Positions 19,775-26,443 of a stretch of 26,443 bases of DNA are shown here, in pieces. The DNA lies in the NCBI GenBank assembly GCA_025354965.1, contig JANXLW010000248.1, forward strand, positions 1 to 26,443, read 5' to 3'. How positions within the stretch are numbered: position 1 is the stretch's first letter; the number at the start of each line of letters is the position of its first letter. Origin of the DNA: Betaproteobacteria bacterium. Lineage in GTDB: Bacteria > Pseudomonadota > Gammaproteobacteria > Burkholderiales > Burkholderiaceae_C. A program made the translations under genes and the position numbers. The notes under the pieces are model-generated. The model was not told the origin of the DNA. It saw only the letters and a program-made list of their open reading frames with translations, and ran no database searches.

Positions 19775-20527
19775 TCAGTGCGCTGTGCGGCAAACCTGAC
19801 AGCCGGCTTGACGGGCGATACGCACCTCAGTGAATTCCATGGAACGACCATCGACCATCAGCAACCGCCCGGTCAACGGGCGGCCTGCTGTGCTGAGCAG
19901 CTTGAGCGCTTCGGCCGCCTGCATGGAGCCGATCAGGCCTACCAGCGGCGCAAAAACGCCCATGGTGGCGCAGCGCGTTTCTTCAAACGTGGTGTCGGGC
20001 GGAAATACACAGGCGTAGCAGGGCGAATTGTTGTCGCGCGGGTCGTAGACACTGATCTGTCCATCAAAGCGGATGGCGGCGCCAGACACCAGCGGGTTGC
20101 GATGTTTTACGCAGGCACCGTTGATGGCGTGGCGGGTGGCAAAGTTGTCGCAACAGTCCAGCACCACATCGGCTTGTGCCACCAGCTGGTCCAGCAGCGC
20201 AGCATCGGCGCGCGCCACAATCGGCGTCACCTGCACCTCGGGGTTGATGGCGCCAATGGCCAGTTGGGCTGACAGCGCCTTGGGTTGGCCAACGCGCGCC
20301 ATGGTGTGGGCAATTTGTCGCTGCAAATTGGTCATATCGACCACGTCGTCATCGACCACGGTGATGCGTCCGACACCTGCCGATCCCAGGTAGAGTGCGA
20401 CCGGTGAGCCCAGTCCACCGGCACCCACAATCAGAGCATGACTGGACAGAATTTGCTCCTGACCTTCAATCCCGATTTCGTTGAGCAGGATATGGCGCGA
20501 GTAGCGCAGGAGCTGGTCGTCGGTCAT
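19775..20527 (-). CDS. moeB: Molybdopterin-synthase / ThiS-type adenylyltransferase (MoeB/ThiF/HesA family)
   Basis: A 250-residue E1-like enzyme. It opens with LLRYSRHILLNEIGIEGQE, which is typical of MoeB and ThiF. The nucleotide-binding loop is GAGGLGSPVALYLGSAGVG, followed by DDDVVDMTNLQRQI with the conserved Asp and Arg residues. Two CxxC pairs (CYAC and CQVC near the C-terminus) bind zinc, and TRCATMGVFAPLVG holds the cysteine region. It adenylates the C-terminal glycine of MoaD or ThiS so that sulfur can be added. MoeB and ThiF cannot be separated with certainty by eye; no other molybdopterin or thiamine gene is nearby. It starts 6 bases after the protease gene stop, so the two are co-transcribed, probably from gpmA. 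Confidence 0.87.
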   Translation of the reverse strand: MTDDQLLRYSRHILLNEIGIEGQEQILSSHALIVGAGGLGSPVALYLGSAGVGRITVVDDDVVDMTNLQRQIAHTMARVGQPKALSAQLAIGAINPEVQVTPIVARADAALLDQLVAQADVVLDCCDNFATRHAINGACVKHRNPLVSGAAIRFDGQISVYDPRDNNSPCYACVFPPDTTFEETRCATMGVFAPLVGLIGSMQAAEALKLLSTAGRPLTGRLLMVDGRSMEFTEVRIARQAGCQVCRTAH

Positions 20528-20533
20528 GCGTCG

Positions 20534-22006
20534 TTATTCTTCTTTCTTTTCTTCTTGACGTTCAACCTGGGTCTTGCTGATCATCACGGGACGCCCCTTG
20601 AGCTGGTTGAGGGCCTGGATCAACTGGAAATCTTTCTCTGACCCATACTCTGGAATCTTGCGCTCGGCCAGCGGCTTCTTGAGCTCTTCCTCCAGTTTTT
20701 TACGCGCCTCATCCCGTGCCTTTTCATGCGCGTCGTCTTTCTTTTCTTCGCCCTGACCGCTGGTCAGGTGTTTTTCCAGATCGGCTTCGCGGGTGCGCAG
20801 TGCCGCAAAAAGATTGCCTTCTTCGGTTTCGTCGACCATGACTTCGGGCACGATGCCTTTGGCTTGAATCGATTTGCCGCTGGGCGTGTAGTAGCGGCTG
20901 GTGGTGAGCTTGAGGCCGGCGGTGGGGCAGTTGTCCATGCGAAAGGAGGGATCAAGACAGACTGCCGTCTGTACGGAGCCTTTGCCGAAAGTCTGATTGC
21001 CCAGCAGCGTGGCGCGCTTGTGGTCTTGCAGTGCACCGGCCACGATTTCGCTGGCCGAGGCCGAACCCTCGTTGACCAGCACCACCAGTGGCACGGTTTT
21101 CAGCGCTCCTTTGGTCACTTCCTGCAGATGTTTCAGCGGGTCCGAGCCGCCACGTCGCTGGTAAAACTCAGGTGCCGCCTTGTAGATGAATTTGCTTTCC
21201 GCCAATTGGCCATTGGCAGAGACGACGGTGACATTCTCTGGCAAAAATGCCGCCGAGATGGCCACTGCTGCGTCCAGATAACCACCCGGATCGTTGCGCA
21301 GGTCCAGCACCAGACCCTTGAGTTGGGGCTCCAGCTTGTAGATTTCTTCGGTCTTGCGGGCAAAGTCTTCCACCGTGCGTTCCTGGAACTGGCTCAGGCG
21401 GATCCAGGCATAGCCCGGCTCAATGATCTTGCTGCGCACGGATTGGGTGCGGATTTCCTCGCGCGTGATCAGCACCGGGAAAGTACGACTCTCGGCCTTG
21501 CGAAAAATACTCAGCAGGACCTTGGTGTTGGGCTCGCCGCGCATGCGCTTGACGCCTTCATTGAGCGTCAAACCCTTGACCGGGGTGTCGTCGATCTTGA
21601 CGATTAAGTCGTTGGGTTTGATGCCGGCCCGAAACGCCGGTGAGCCTTCGATCGGTGACACGACCTTGATCACGCCATCTTCCTGGGCAATTTCGATGCC
21701 CACGCCAACAAACTTGCCAGTGGTGCCCTCGTTGAATTCCTTCAATGCCTTTTTATCGAGGTATTGCGAATGCGGGTCTAGACTTGACACCATGCCGACA
21801 ATGGCATCGGTAATGAGCTTTTTATCGTTGACGGGTTCGACATAATTGCTCTTGACCATGCCGAAGACGGCAGCCAATTGCTGCAACTCTTCCAGCGGCA
21901 ACGGTGCCAGGGTGCCGCGTGCCACCGTTTGGAGCGACATAGTGGTCAAGGCACCGGCGACAACACCGAGCGAAATCCAGCCTGCAATTTTCAATTTGTG
22001 ACCCAT
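20534..22006 (-). CDS. Carboxy-terminal processing protease (S41 family, CtpA/Prc type)
   Basis: About 490 residues. I choose the ATG at 22006 (MGHKLKIAGWISLGVVAGAL), which starts an N-terminal membrane anchor or signal sequence; a TTG ten codons upstream (22036) is also open and has no clear advantage. A PDZ domain spans about residues 85-170 (GVGIEIAQEDGVIKVVSPIE, then AGIKPNDLIVKIDDTPV). The S41 protease core carries the catalytic Ser in NEGSASASEIVAGALQDH and the catalytic Lys in GNQTFGKGSVQT. The C-terminus is highly charged and Lys/Glu-rich, ending in EKKEE. Such periplasmic proteases trim or degrade envelope proteins. The order gpmA, ctp, moeB suggests one transcript. Confidence 0.92.
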   Translation of the reverse strand: MGHKLKIAGWISLGVVAGALTTMSLQTVARGTLAPLPLEELQQLAAVFGMVKSNYVEPVNDKKLITDAIVGMVSSLDPHSQYLDKKALKEFNEGTTGKFVGVGIEIAQEDGVIKVVSPIEGSPAFRAGIKPNDLIVKIDDTPVKGLTLNEGVKRMRGEPNTKVLLSIFRKAESRTFPVLITREEIRTQSVRSKIIEPGYAWIRLSQFQERTVEDFARKTEEIYKLEPQLKGLVLDLRNDPGGYLDAAVAISAAFLPENVTVVSANGQLAESKFIYKAAPEFYQRRGGSDPLKHLQEVTKGALKTVPLVVLVNEGSASASEIVAGALQDHKRATLLGNQTFGKGSVQTAVCLDPSFRMDNCPTAGLKLTTSRYYTPSGKSIQAKGIVPEVMVDETEEGNLFAALRTREADLEKHLTSGQGEEKKDDAHEKARDEARKKLEEELKKPLAERKIPEYGSEKDFQLIQALNQLKGRPVMISKTQVERQEEKKEE

Positions 22007-22081
22007 AAATGTTTGTTTCTGTTCAACCTCGCCCAATATACACGGTTGGAGGTTTTTTCGTCGAGCGGGTTGCGCATTTAC

Positions 22082-22825
22082 TCAAGCTTTACCCTGAGAA
22101 GCCACGGCTGCGGCGGCTTTTGCCGCGGCCTCGGCGTCGCCCAGGTAGTAGTGGCGGATCGGCTGTAGCTGGTCGTCCAGTTCGTACACCAGCGGGATGC
22201 CGTTGGGAATGTTCAAGCCAACGATATCGGCGTCAGAAATTTTGTCCAGATACTTCACCAGCGCCCGGATCGAGTTGCCGTGTGCTGCAACAACCAGGCG
22301 CTTACCGGCTTTGATGGCAGGCGCCAGAGCTTCGGTCCAGAACGGCATCACGCGTGCCACGGTGTCTTTCAGGCATTCGGTCAACGGAATCTGATCGGGC
22401 TGCAGTTTGGCGTAACGCAGATCACCTCGTTCAGATCGAGGGTCTGTCGCTTCCAGCGCCGGGGGTGGCGTGTCGTAGCTGCGCCGCCAAATGAGCACCT
22501 GCGCGTCACCATACTGCCTGGCCATGTCAGCTTTGTTGAGCCCTTGCAAGGCGCCATAGTGGCGCTCGTTAAGGCGCCAGCTATGGACCACCGGCAGCCA
22601 GGTGCGGTCCATCTCGTCGAGCATGTGCCACAGGGTCCGGGTGGCGCGCTTGAGGACACTGGTGTAAGCCACGTCAAATTCGTAGCCTTCGGCCTTGAGC
22701 AGGCGTCCTGCATTTTTTGCTTGTTCAATCCCGGTGGGCGTCAAATCCACGTCAGTCCAGCCAGTAAAGCGGTTATCGAGGTTCCAGGTGGATTCGCCGT
22801 GGCGCACGAGAATAAGTTTGTACAT
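22082..22825 (-). CDS. gpmA: 2,3-bisphosphoglycerate-dependent phosphoglycerate mutase
   Basis: A 247-residue enzyme converting 3-phosphoglycerate to 2-phosphoglycerate in glycolysis. The phosphohistidine motif LVRHGESTWN opens the protein (His9). NRFTGWTDVDLTPTG, LNERHYGALQGLNKADMA with the catalytic Glu, and VVAAHGNSIRALVKYLD with the second active-site His are all present, as is IPNGIPLVYEL. The C-terminus is an Ala-rich extension of about 20 residues beyond the core. No clear Shine-Dalgarno sequence precedes the ATG. It leads the gpmA-ctp-moeB group and is divergent from the rhodanese-secB cluster. Confidence 0.96.
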   Translation of the reverse strand: MYKLILVRHGESTWNLDNRFTGWTDVDLTPTGIEQAKNAGRLLKAEGYEFDVAYTSVLKRATRTLWHMLDEMDRTWLPVVHSWRLNERHYGALQGLNKADMARQYGDAQVLIWRRSYDTPPPALEATDPRSERGDLRYAKLQPDQIPLTECLKDTVARVMPFWTEALAPAIKAGKRLVVAAHGNSIRALVKYLDKISDADIVGLNIPNGIPLVYELDDQLQPIRHYYLGDAEAAAKAAAAVASQGKA

Positions 22826-22990
22826 GGTGTTTTTGACGGGTAAATCCAGGGCAAAGCAAAGGCAGACGATGGGGGTAAGGCGCTCATTCTAAAATGAACC
22901 GTCAATTCAATCATTTGGACCGAGAACTGCTTCGCTGTCCATAGCTGCAGCCAATCCCGCAAGGTCGCAGGAATTTAACCAAGGAAAAAA

Positions 22991-23398
22991 GTGAAATTTA
23001 TTATCGATAACTGGATGCTGCTGTCCGTTGCGCTGGCCTCGGCCAGCCTGCTATTTTGGCCGGTATTGAAGGGCGCCACGGGTGGCTCTTTGACAGCGCA
23101 AGGCGCGGTGCAACTTATCAACCGCGAGAAAGCGGTGGTGATCGACGTTTGCGAAGCCAATGAGTTTGTCGCCGGTCATGTGGGCGGCGCCAAAAACATT
23201 CCATTGAACCAACTTGAAGAAAGATTGACCACGGTGGTGAAGAACAAAGCGCTGCCGGTGATACTGGTTTGCCAGTCGGGCGCCCGCTCAAATCGCGCCG
23301 TGGCGATAGCCAAAAAGCTGGGCTATGAGCAGGCCCAGTCACTGGCTGGCGGCCTGACGGCCTGGAAAGCTGTCAGTCTGCCGGTTGAAAAGGGGTAA
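22991..23398 (+). CDS. Membrane-anchored rhodanese-like sulfurtransferase (YibN type)
   Basis: A 135-residue protein. It starts at a GTG (22991) with an AAGGA site 5 bases upstream, which decides the start. An N-terminal hydrophobic helix (residues about 7-26) anchors a single rhodanese domain: VVIDVCEANEFVAGHVGGAKN, then VILVCQSGARSNRA, where the Cys in CQSGAR is the persulfide-bearing catalytic residue, then SLAGGLTAWKAVSLPVEKG. Such domains carry sulfane sulfur. The gene starts a cluster with grxC, secB and gpsA in the order known from E. coli (yibN-grxC-secB-gpsA). Only 3 bases separate it from grxC. Confidence 0.9.
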   Translation: MKFIIDNWMLLSVALASASLLFWPVLKGATGGSLTAQGAVQLINREKAVVIDVCEANEFVAGHVGGAKNIPLNQLEERLTTVVKNKALPVILVCQSGARSNRAVAIAKKLGYEQAQSLAGGLTAWKAVSLPVEKG

Positions 23399-23401
23399 CC
23401 G

Positions 23402-23662
23402 ATGCAAGCCGTCAAAATTTACACCACCGCAATTTGTCCTTACTGCGTTCGCGCCAAGCAGCTACTGAAGGCAAAAGGAGTGCTTCAGCTGGAAGAGATA
23501 CGGATAGATTCCGATAGCGACCAACGTCTGAAGATGATGGAGCTAACCGGACGGCGCACCGTGCCGCAAATTTTCATTGGCCAGACGCATGTCGGTGGTT
23601 GCGACGACCTGATGGCGCTGGACGCGCAAGGCGCTCTGCTGCCCCTGCTGAACGCCGCCTGA
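23402..23662 (+). CDS. grxC: Glutaredoxin 3
   Basis: An 86-residue class I glutaredoxin of normal length. The dithiol active site CPYC lies in YTTAICPYCVRAKQLLKAKG (Cys14 and Cys17). The glutathione-binding segment RRTVPQIFIG includes the cis-Pro, and HVGGCDDLMALDAQG is the usual C-terminal GG-x-DD motif. It reduces disulfides with glutathione in the cytoplasm. An AAAGGGG ribosome binding site overlaps the end of the rhodanese gene, so the two are translated from one message. Confidence 0.95.
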   Translation: MQAVKIYTTAICPYCVRAKQLLKAKGVLQLEEIRIDSDSDQRLKMMELTGRRTVPQIFIGQTHVGGCDDLMALDAQGALLPLLNAA

Positions 23663-23732
23663 CATAATCTCCAACGTTTTCCAATTTCGCTCGGATTGTT
23701 CCAGCGCTTTTTTTTGACTAGAAAGTAATTCC

Positions 23733-24200
23733 ATGGCCGACCAACAAGACCCCGTTTTCCAGATTCAGCGCGTATATCTCAAGGGCGTGTCACTGGAACA
23801 ACCTAACTCACCAGCCATTTTGCTGGAGCAGGAGTCACCCACCGTGGATATCCAGTTGGGCGTTAGCGCCAGCCCGGTGGGCGAGAGCATTTTTGAGGTG
23901 ACCATCACCGCAACTGTGCAGACCAAGATCAAGGACAAGACCGTTTTCCTGCTGGAAGCCACGCAAGCCGGTATTTTCGAGATTCGCAATTTGCCGCCGG
24001 AGCAGATGGGCCAGGTCATGGGCATCGCTTGTCCGCAGATTGTTTACCCCTACCTGCGCGGCAATGTGGCCGACCTGATTCAACGCGGCGGCTTTCCGCC
24101 CGTGCATCTGTCGGAAATCAACTTCCAGGCAATGTTCGAGCAACAACAGCAACAGCAAGCGGCGGCTGCACAGGCGGCACCCGCCGCTGTAACCCAGTAA
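23733..24200 (+). CDS. secB: Protein-export chaperone SecB
   Basis: A 155-residue SecB, normal length. Family segments are FQIQRVYLKGVSLEQPNSP, the substrate-binding stretch around VTITATVQTKIKDKTVFLLE, QAGIFEIRN, and CPQIVYPYLRGNVADLIQRG followed by GGFPPVHLSEINF. SecB tetramers hold preproteins unfolded and hand them to SecA. The C-terminus is low-complexity, six glutamines then Ala-rich, after the last helix; that tail is variable in the family. A run of eight T residues lies 18-25 bases before the start, but no stem precedes it, so I do not call a terminator. The ribosome binding site is weak. Confidence 0.96.
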   Translation: MADQQDPVFQIQRVYLKGVSLEQPNSPAILLEQESPTVDIQLGVSASPVGESIFEVTITATVQTKIKDKTVFLLEATQAGIFEIRNLPPEQMGQVMGIACPQIVYPYLRGNVADLIQRGGFPPVHLSEINFQAMFEQQQQQQAAAAQAAPAAVTQ

Positions 24201-24251
24201 AAGTTGCCTGGCAGCCAGCCCTGTGGCCAGGAAAGCGAGGGCATACAGGCT

Positions 24252-25268
24252 ATGAAAATAGTGGTTCTGGGCGCCGGTGCCTGGGGCACAGCGCTGGCTG
24301 TCAGTGCGCTGGGCAAGCGGCTTGCACAGCACTCGGTGACCTTGTGGGCGCGCGATGCCGGGCAGGCTTGCATTCTGCAGGCGCAAAGTGAAAACGCGCG
24401 CTACCTGCCGGGTGTTGCGTTGCCCTCCGCACTGGTTTTCAGTTCGGTCAACGCCGAACTTCTCGGCAAGCTCGTTAGCGGAGCAGACCTGGTGATTATT
24501 GCCACGCCGATGGCTGGCCTGCGCGACATGCTGGCTTGCCTGGCGGACTGCCAGGTGCCGGTAGCCTGGTTGTGCAAGGGCTTTGAAGCCGCTGCAGGAG
24601 GGCTAATCGGGCTGTTGGCTCACGAAGTACAGGCAGAAGTAGCGCCTGCAATGCTGGGCGGTGTCCTCAGCGGCCCCAGTTTTGCACTCGAGGTGGCGCG
24701 CGGCCAGCCGACCGCCTTGGTGGCAGCCAGCGTTCACAGCACAGTGCGCAGCGCGCTGGTGACGGCTTTTCACAGTCCGACATTGAGGGTCTATGCCAAT
24801 GACGACATCGCTGGCGTCGAAGTAGGCGGTGCAGTTAAAAACGTGCTGGCCATCGCCACCGGCTTGTGTGATGGCTTGAATCTGGGACTCAATGCCCGCG
24901 CCGCGCTCATCACGCGCGGCCTGGCCGAGATGATGCGCCTGGGGCTGGCGCTGGGTGCCAGGGCGGAAACCTTCATGGGTTTAAGTGGTCTGGGTGATCT
25001 GGTGCTGACTGCGACCGGCGATTTGTCACGCAACCGTCAAGTCGGCCTGGCGTTGGCCGCAGGCCAAACCCTGCAACAAGCAGTGGCGGCGCTGGGTCAT
25101 GTGGCGGAAGGCGTTTACTCAGCCCGAACCGTCGTGCAGCGCGCCGATTCTCTTGGCGTCGAGATGCCGATTGCCCAAGCCGTGGTGGCGCTGCTGGATG
25201 GGCGCATCAGACCCGCCGAGGCCGTGGCACTGCTGATGGGGCGGGAGCCGACGGCGGAATTGGCTTGA
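24252..25268 (+). CDS. gpsA: Glycerol-3-phosphate dehydrogenase [NAD(P)+]
   Basis: A 338-residue enzyme making sn-glycerol 3-phosphate from dihydroxyacetone phosphate for phospholipid synthesis. I use the ATG at 24252 because it starts directly at the Rossmann motif MKIVVLGAGAWGTALAV; an open upstream extension to 24204 adds residues foreign to the family. Other landmarks are VIIATPMAGLRDML, WLCKGFE, GGVLSGPSFALEVARGQPTA, the catalytic Lys in GGAVKNVLAIATGLCDG, and GLSGLGDLVLTATGDLSRNR. It follows secB by 51 bp in the conserved cluster. Its stop is 14 bases from the convergent scpA stop, with no obvious terminator between. Confidence 0.96.
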   Translation: MKIVVLGAGAWGTALAVSALGKRLAQHSVTLWARDAGQACILQAQSENARYLPGVALPSALVFSSVNAELLGKLVSGADLVIIATPMAGLRDMLACLADCQVPVAWLCKGFEAAAGGLIGLLAHEVQAEVAPAMLGGVLSGPSFALEVARGQPTALVAASVHSTVRSALVTAFHSPTLRVYANDDIAGVEVGGAVKNVLAIATGLCDGLNLGLNARAALITRGLAEMMRLGLALGARAETFMGLSGLGDLVLTATGDLSRNRQVGLALAAGQTLQQAVAALGHVAEGVYSARTVVQRADSLGVEMPIAQAVVALLDGRIRPAEAVALLMGREPTAELA

Positions 25269-25282
25269 GATGGCAGGCGGGT

Positions 25283-26080
25283 TCAAGCAGGGCAATAGGC
25301 GAGCCGAACGTAAAGCGGGGCAAACACTTCGGCCTGCGTGATTTCAATCAGAGTTTCTTTCGCCAGTTCGAGCAGCGCGATGAAGGTGACGACCAGCACC
25401 GGCGTACCTTTTGCCGGGTCAAATAATTCTTCGAATACAACAAATCTTCGCCCCTGAAGTCTTTTGAGAATCATGCCCATGTGTTCCCGAACTGAAAGCT
25501 CGGCGCGTGTGATCCTGTGGTGTTGTACCAGTTTGGCACGCTTGAGTATGTCGTGCCACGCTTCCTGCAAATCAACGACGTTCACTTCCGGGAAACGTGG
25601 TTGCAGTGACTGCTCTATCAAGACTTGTGCCTTGAGAAAGTCGCGGCCAAACTGGGGCACGGCGTTGAGCCTGGCGGCCGCCAGTTTCATTCGTTCGTAT
25701 TCCAGCAAGCGGCGCACCAGTTCGGCGCGCGGGTCTTCTGCCTCTTGCCCGACAGCTACTCTCTTGGGAGGTAGCAGCATGCGCGATTTGATTTCAATCA
25801 GCATCGCCGCCATCAACAAGTATTCGGCGGCCAGTTCCAGGTTGCGACCGCGAATCTCTTCGACGTAGACCAGGTATTGGCGGGTCACGCCCGCCATGGG
25901 AATGTCCAGAATATTGAAATTTTGCTTGCGGATCAGGTACAGCAGCAGATCCAGGGGACCTTCAAATGCTTCCAGAAAAACTTCCAGCGCATCCGGCGGG
26001 ATGTACAAATCCTGTGGCATGGCGAACAGGGGTTCGCCGTAAAGCCGGGCCACCGCGACATGATCCACCACGTCTGGCAT
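25283..26080 (-). CDS. scpA: Segregation and condensation protein A
   Basis: A kleisin of about 265 residues that links SMC heads with ScpB in chromosome condensation. The diagnostic N-terminal stretch is FEGPLDLLLYLIRKQNFNIL, followed by AAEYLLMAAMLIEIKSRMLL. The middle has RAELVRRLLEYERMKLAAAR, and the C-terminal winged-helix part ends VVTFIALLELAKETLIEI. The start is uncertain: I take ATG 26080 (MPDVVDHVAVARLYGEP), but a TTG at 26137, just after the upstream gene stop, is also possible and would add 19 residues. The open frame reaches 26245, but that part overlaps the upstream gene in another frame and is not coding. Confidence 0.9.
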   Translation of the reverse strand: MPDVVDHVAVARLYGEPLFAMPQDLYIPPDALEVFLEAFEGPLDLLLYLIRKQNFNILDIPMAGVTRQYLVYVEEIRGRNLELAAEYLLMAAMLIEIKSRMLLPPKRVAVGQEAEDPRAELVRRLLEYERMKLAAARLNAVPQFGRDFLKAQVLIEQSLQPRFPEVNVVDLQEAWHDILKRAKLVQHHRITRAELSVREHMGMILKRLQGRRFVVFEELFDPAKGTPVLVVTFIALLELAKETLIEITQAEVFAPLYVRLAYCPA

Positions 26081-26141
26081 GCCCGCCAGATCCGGCTCTG
26101 TGTCATTGGCAAGCCCATTCAGGGCAAGCGTTGCCAAGGGC

Positions 26142-26348
26142 TTATGTGGGATCGGTCTGGTAGACGTAGGGCTTCTGGTCCACCTCAGCTGCACGGTAGT
26201 CGGCCCATGCCTTGCGGTCCACAGTCTTGTTCCACAGCAGGGCACGACCTTGTCGCTGCTTCGCCTCCAGTTCAGGATCTTTGGCCTTCAGTTCGTTGAG
26301 GAACAGGGTTGCGTCTGATTGGTACTTGGGGCGGTAAAAAATGTGCAT
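26142..26348 (-). CDS. DUF3460 family protein
   Basis: A 68-residue protein starting at the ATG at 26348 (MHIFYRPKYQSDATLFLNEL) and ending QKPYVYQTDPT. Its size and sequence match the small DUF3460 proteins that I recall as widespread in Burkholderiales, where they sit just upstream of scpA. It is highly charged, with no signal peptide or membrane segment, so it is probably cytoplasmic. Function is unknown. An upstream ATG at 26438 would add 30 residues that do not resemble the family. Its stop lies about 60 bases before the preferred scpA start. Confidence 0.85.
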   Translation of the reverse strand: MHIFYRPKYQSDATLFLNELKAKDPELEAKQRQGRALLWNKTVDRKAWADYRAAEVDQKPYVYQTDPT

Positions 26349-26443
26349 GATCTTGACCTCTTTGGCGTATTTTAACGGGTCGGCGCGTGCTTCTACCGAG
26401 TCGCTTTGACCGGGGTGGCGCGAGATAGCCTGTACCATATGCG

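Noticed and set aside
23708..23715. T-run before secB considered as a terminator splitting grxC from secB
   Set aside because: No GC-rich stem precedes it, so it does not meet the requirements for an intrinsic terminator.

Overview
The window looks like a chromosomal piece of a betaproteobacterium of the order Burkholderiales, most like the Comamonadaceae (Rhodoferax/Polaromonas type). This rests on my recollection of protein sequences (MutS, ALDH7, GpsA, SecB), on a GC-rich codon pattern, on a DUF3460 gene beside scpA, and on a short GC-rich palindromic repeat of a kind I associate with that family. No database search was possible.

Layout. Positions 1-500 hold the 5' part of mutS (minus strand), whose match to MutS stops about 50 bases from the window edge. 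A UspA-family gene (697-1092) and a two-gene RND efflux operon (adaptor then permease, 1341-5611) follow on the minus strand. Divergent from the efflux operon is a two-component pair on the plus strand, a LytS/AlgZ-type membrane kinase and a LytTR response regulator (5897-8066), followed by an ALDH7-type semialdehyde dehydrogenase (8091-9599). On the minus strand come the fluoride channel gene crcB and a complete TRAP transporter (dctP-dctQ-dctM, 10026-12842). Divergent from the transporter is a large fused hydantoinase/5-oxoprolinase gene (12980-16669), so uptake and hydrolysis of a 5-oxoproline- or hydantoin-like compound may be paired here.

Positions 16670-19135 form a decayed accessory patch. 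It has about 770 bp without an intact gene, then a subtilisin-family (S8) protease pseudogene of higher GC. That pseudogene has lost its 5' end and its catalytic serine region and carries a frameshift, but still has its own terminator. Fused to it on the opposite strand is a short remnant resembling the 3' end of cysA (sulfate ABC transporter ATPase).

The right part is core genome: a secreted thermonuclease-like gene; moeB, a carboxy-terminal processing protease and gpmA on the minus strand; a divergent rhodanese-grxC-secB-gpsA cluster on the plus strand, which matches the order known from enterobacteria (yibN-grxC-secB-gpsA); and scpA with a DUF3460 gene on the minus strand. I saw no tRNA, rRNA, CRISPR array, intact insertion sequence or phage.

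I found no convincing undescribed system. The observations most worth checking are the broken mutS at the left edge, the palindromic repeat inserted in frame into the oxoprolinase gene, and the S8/cysA recombination scar.
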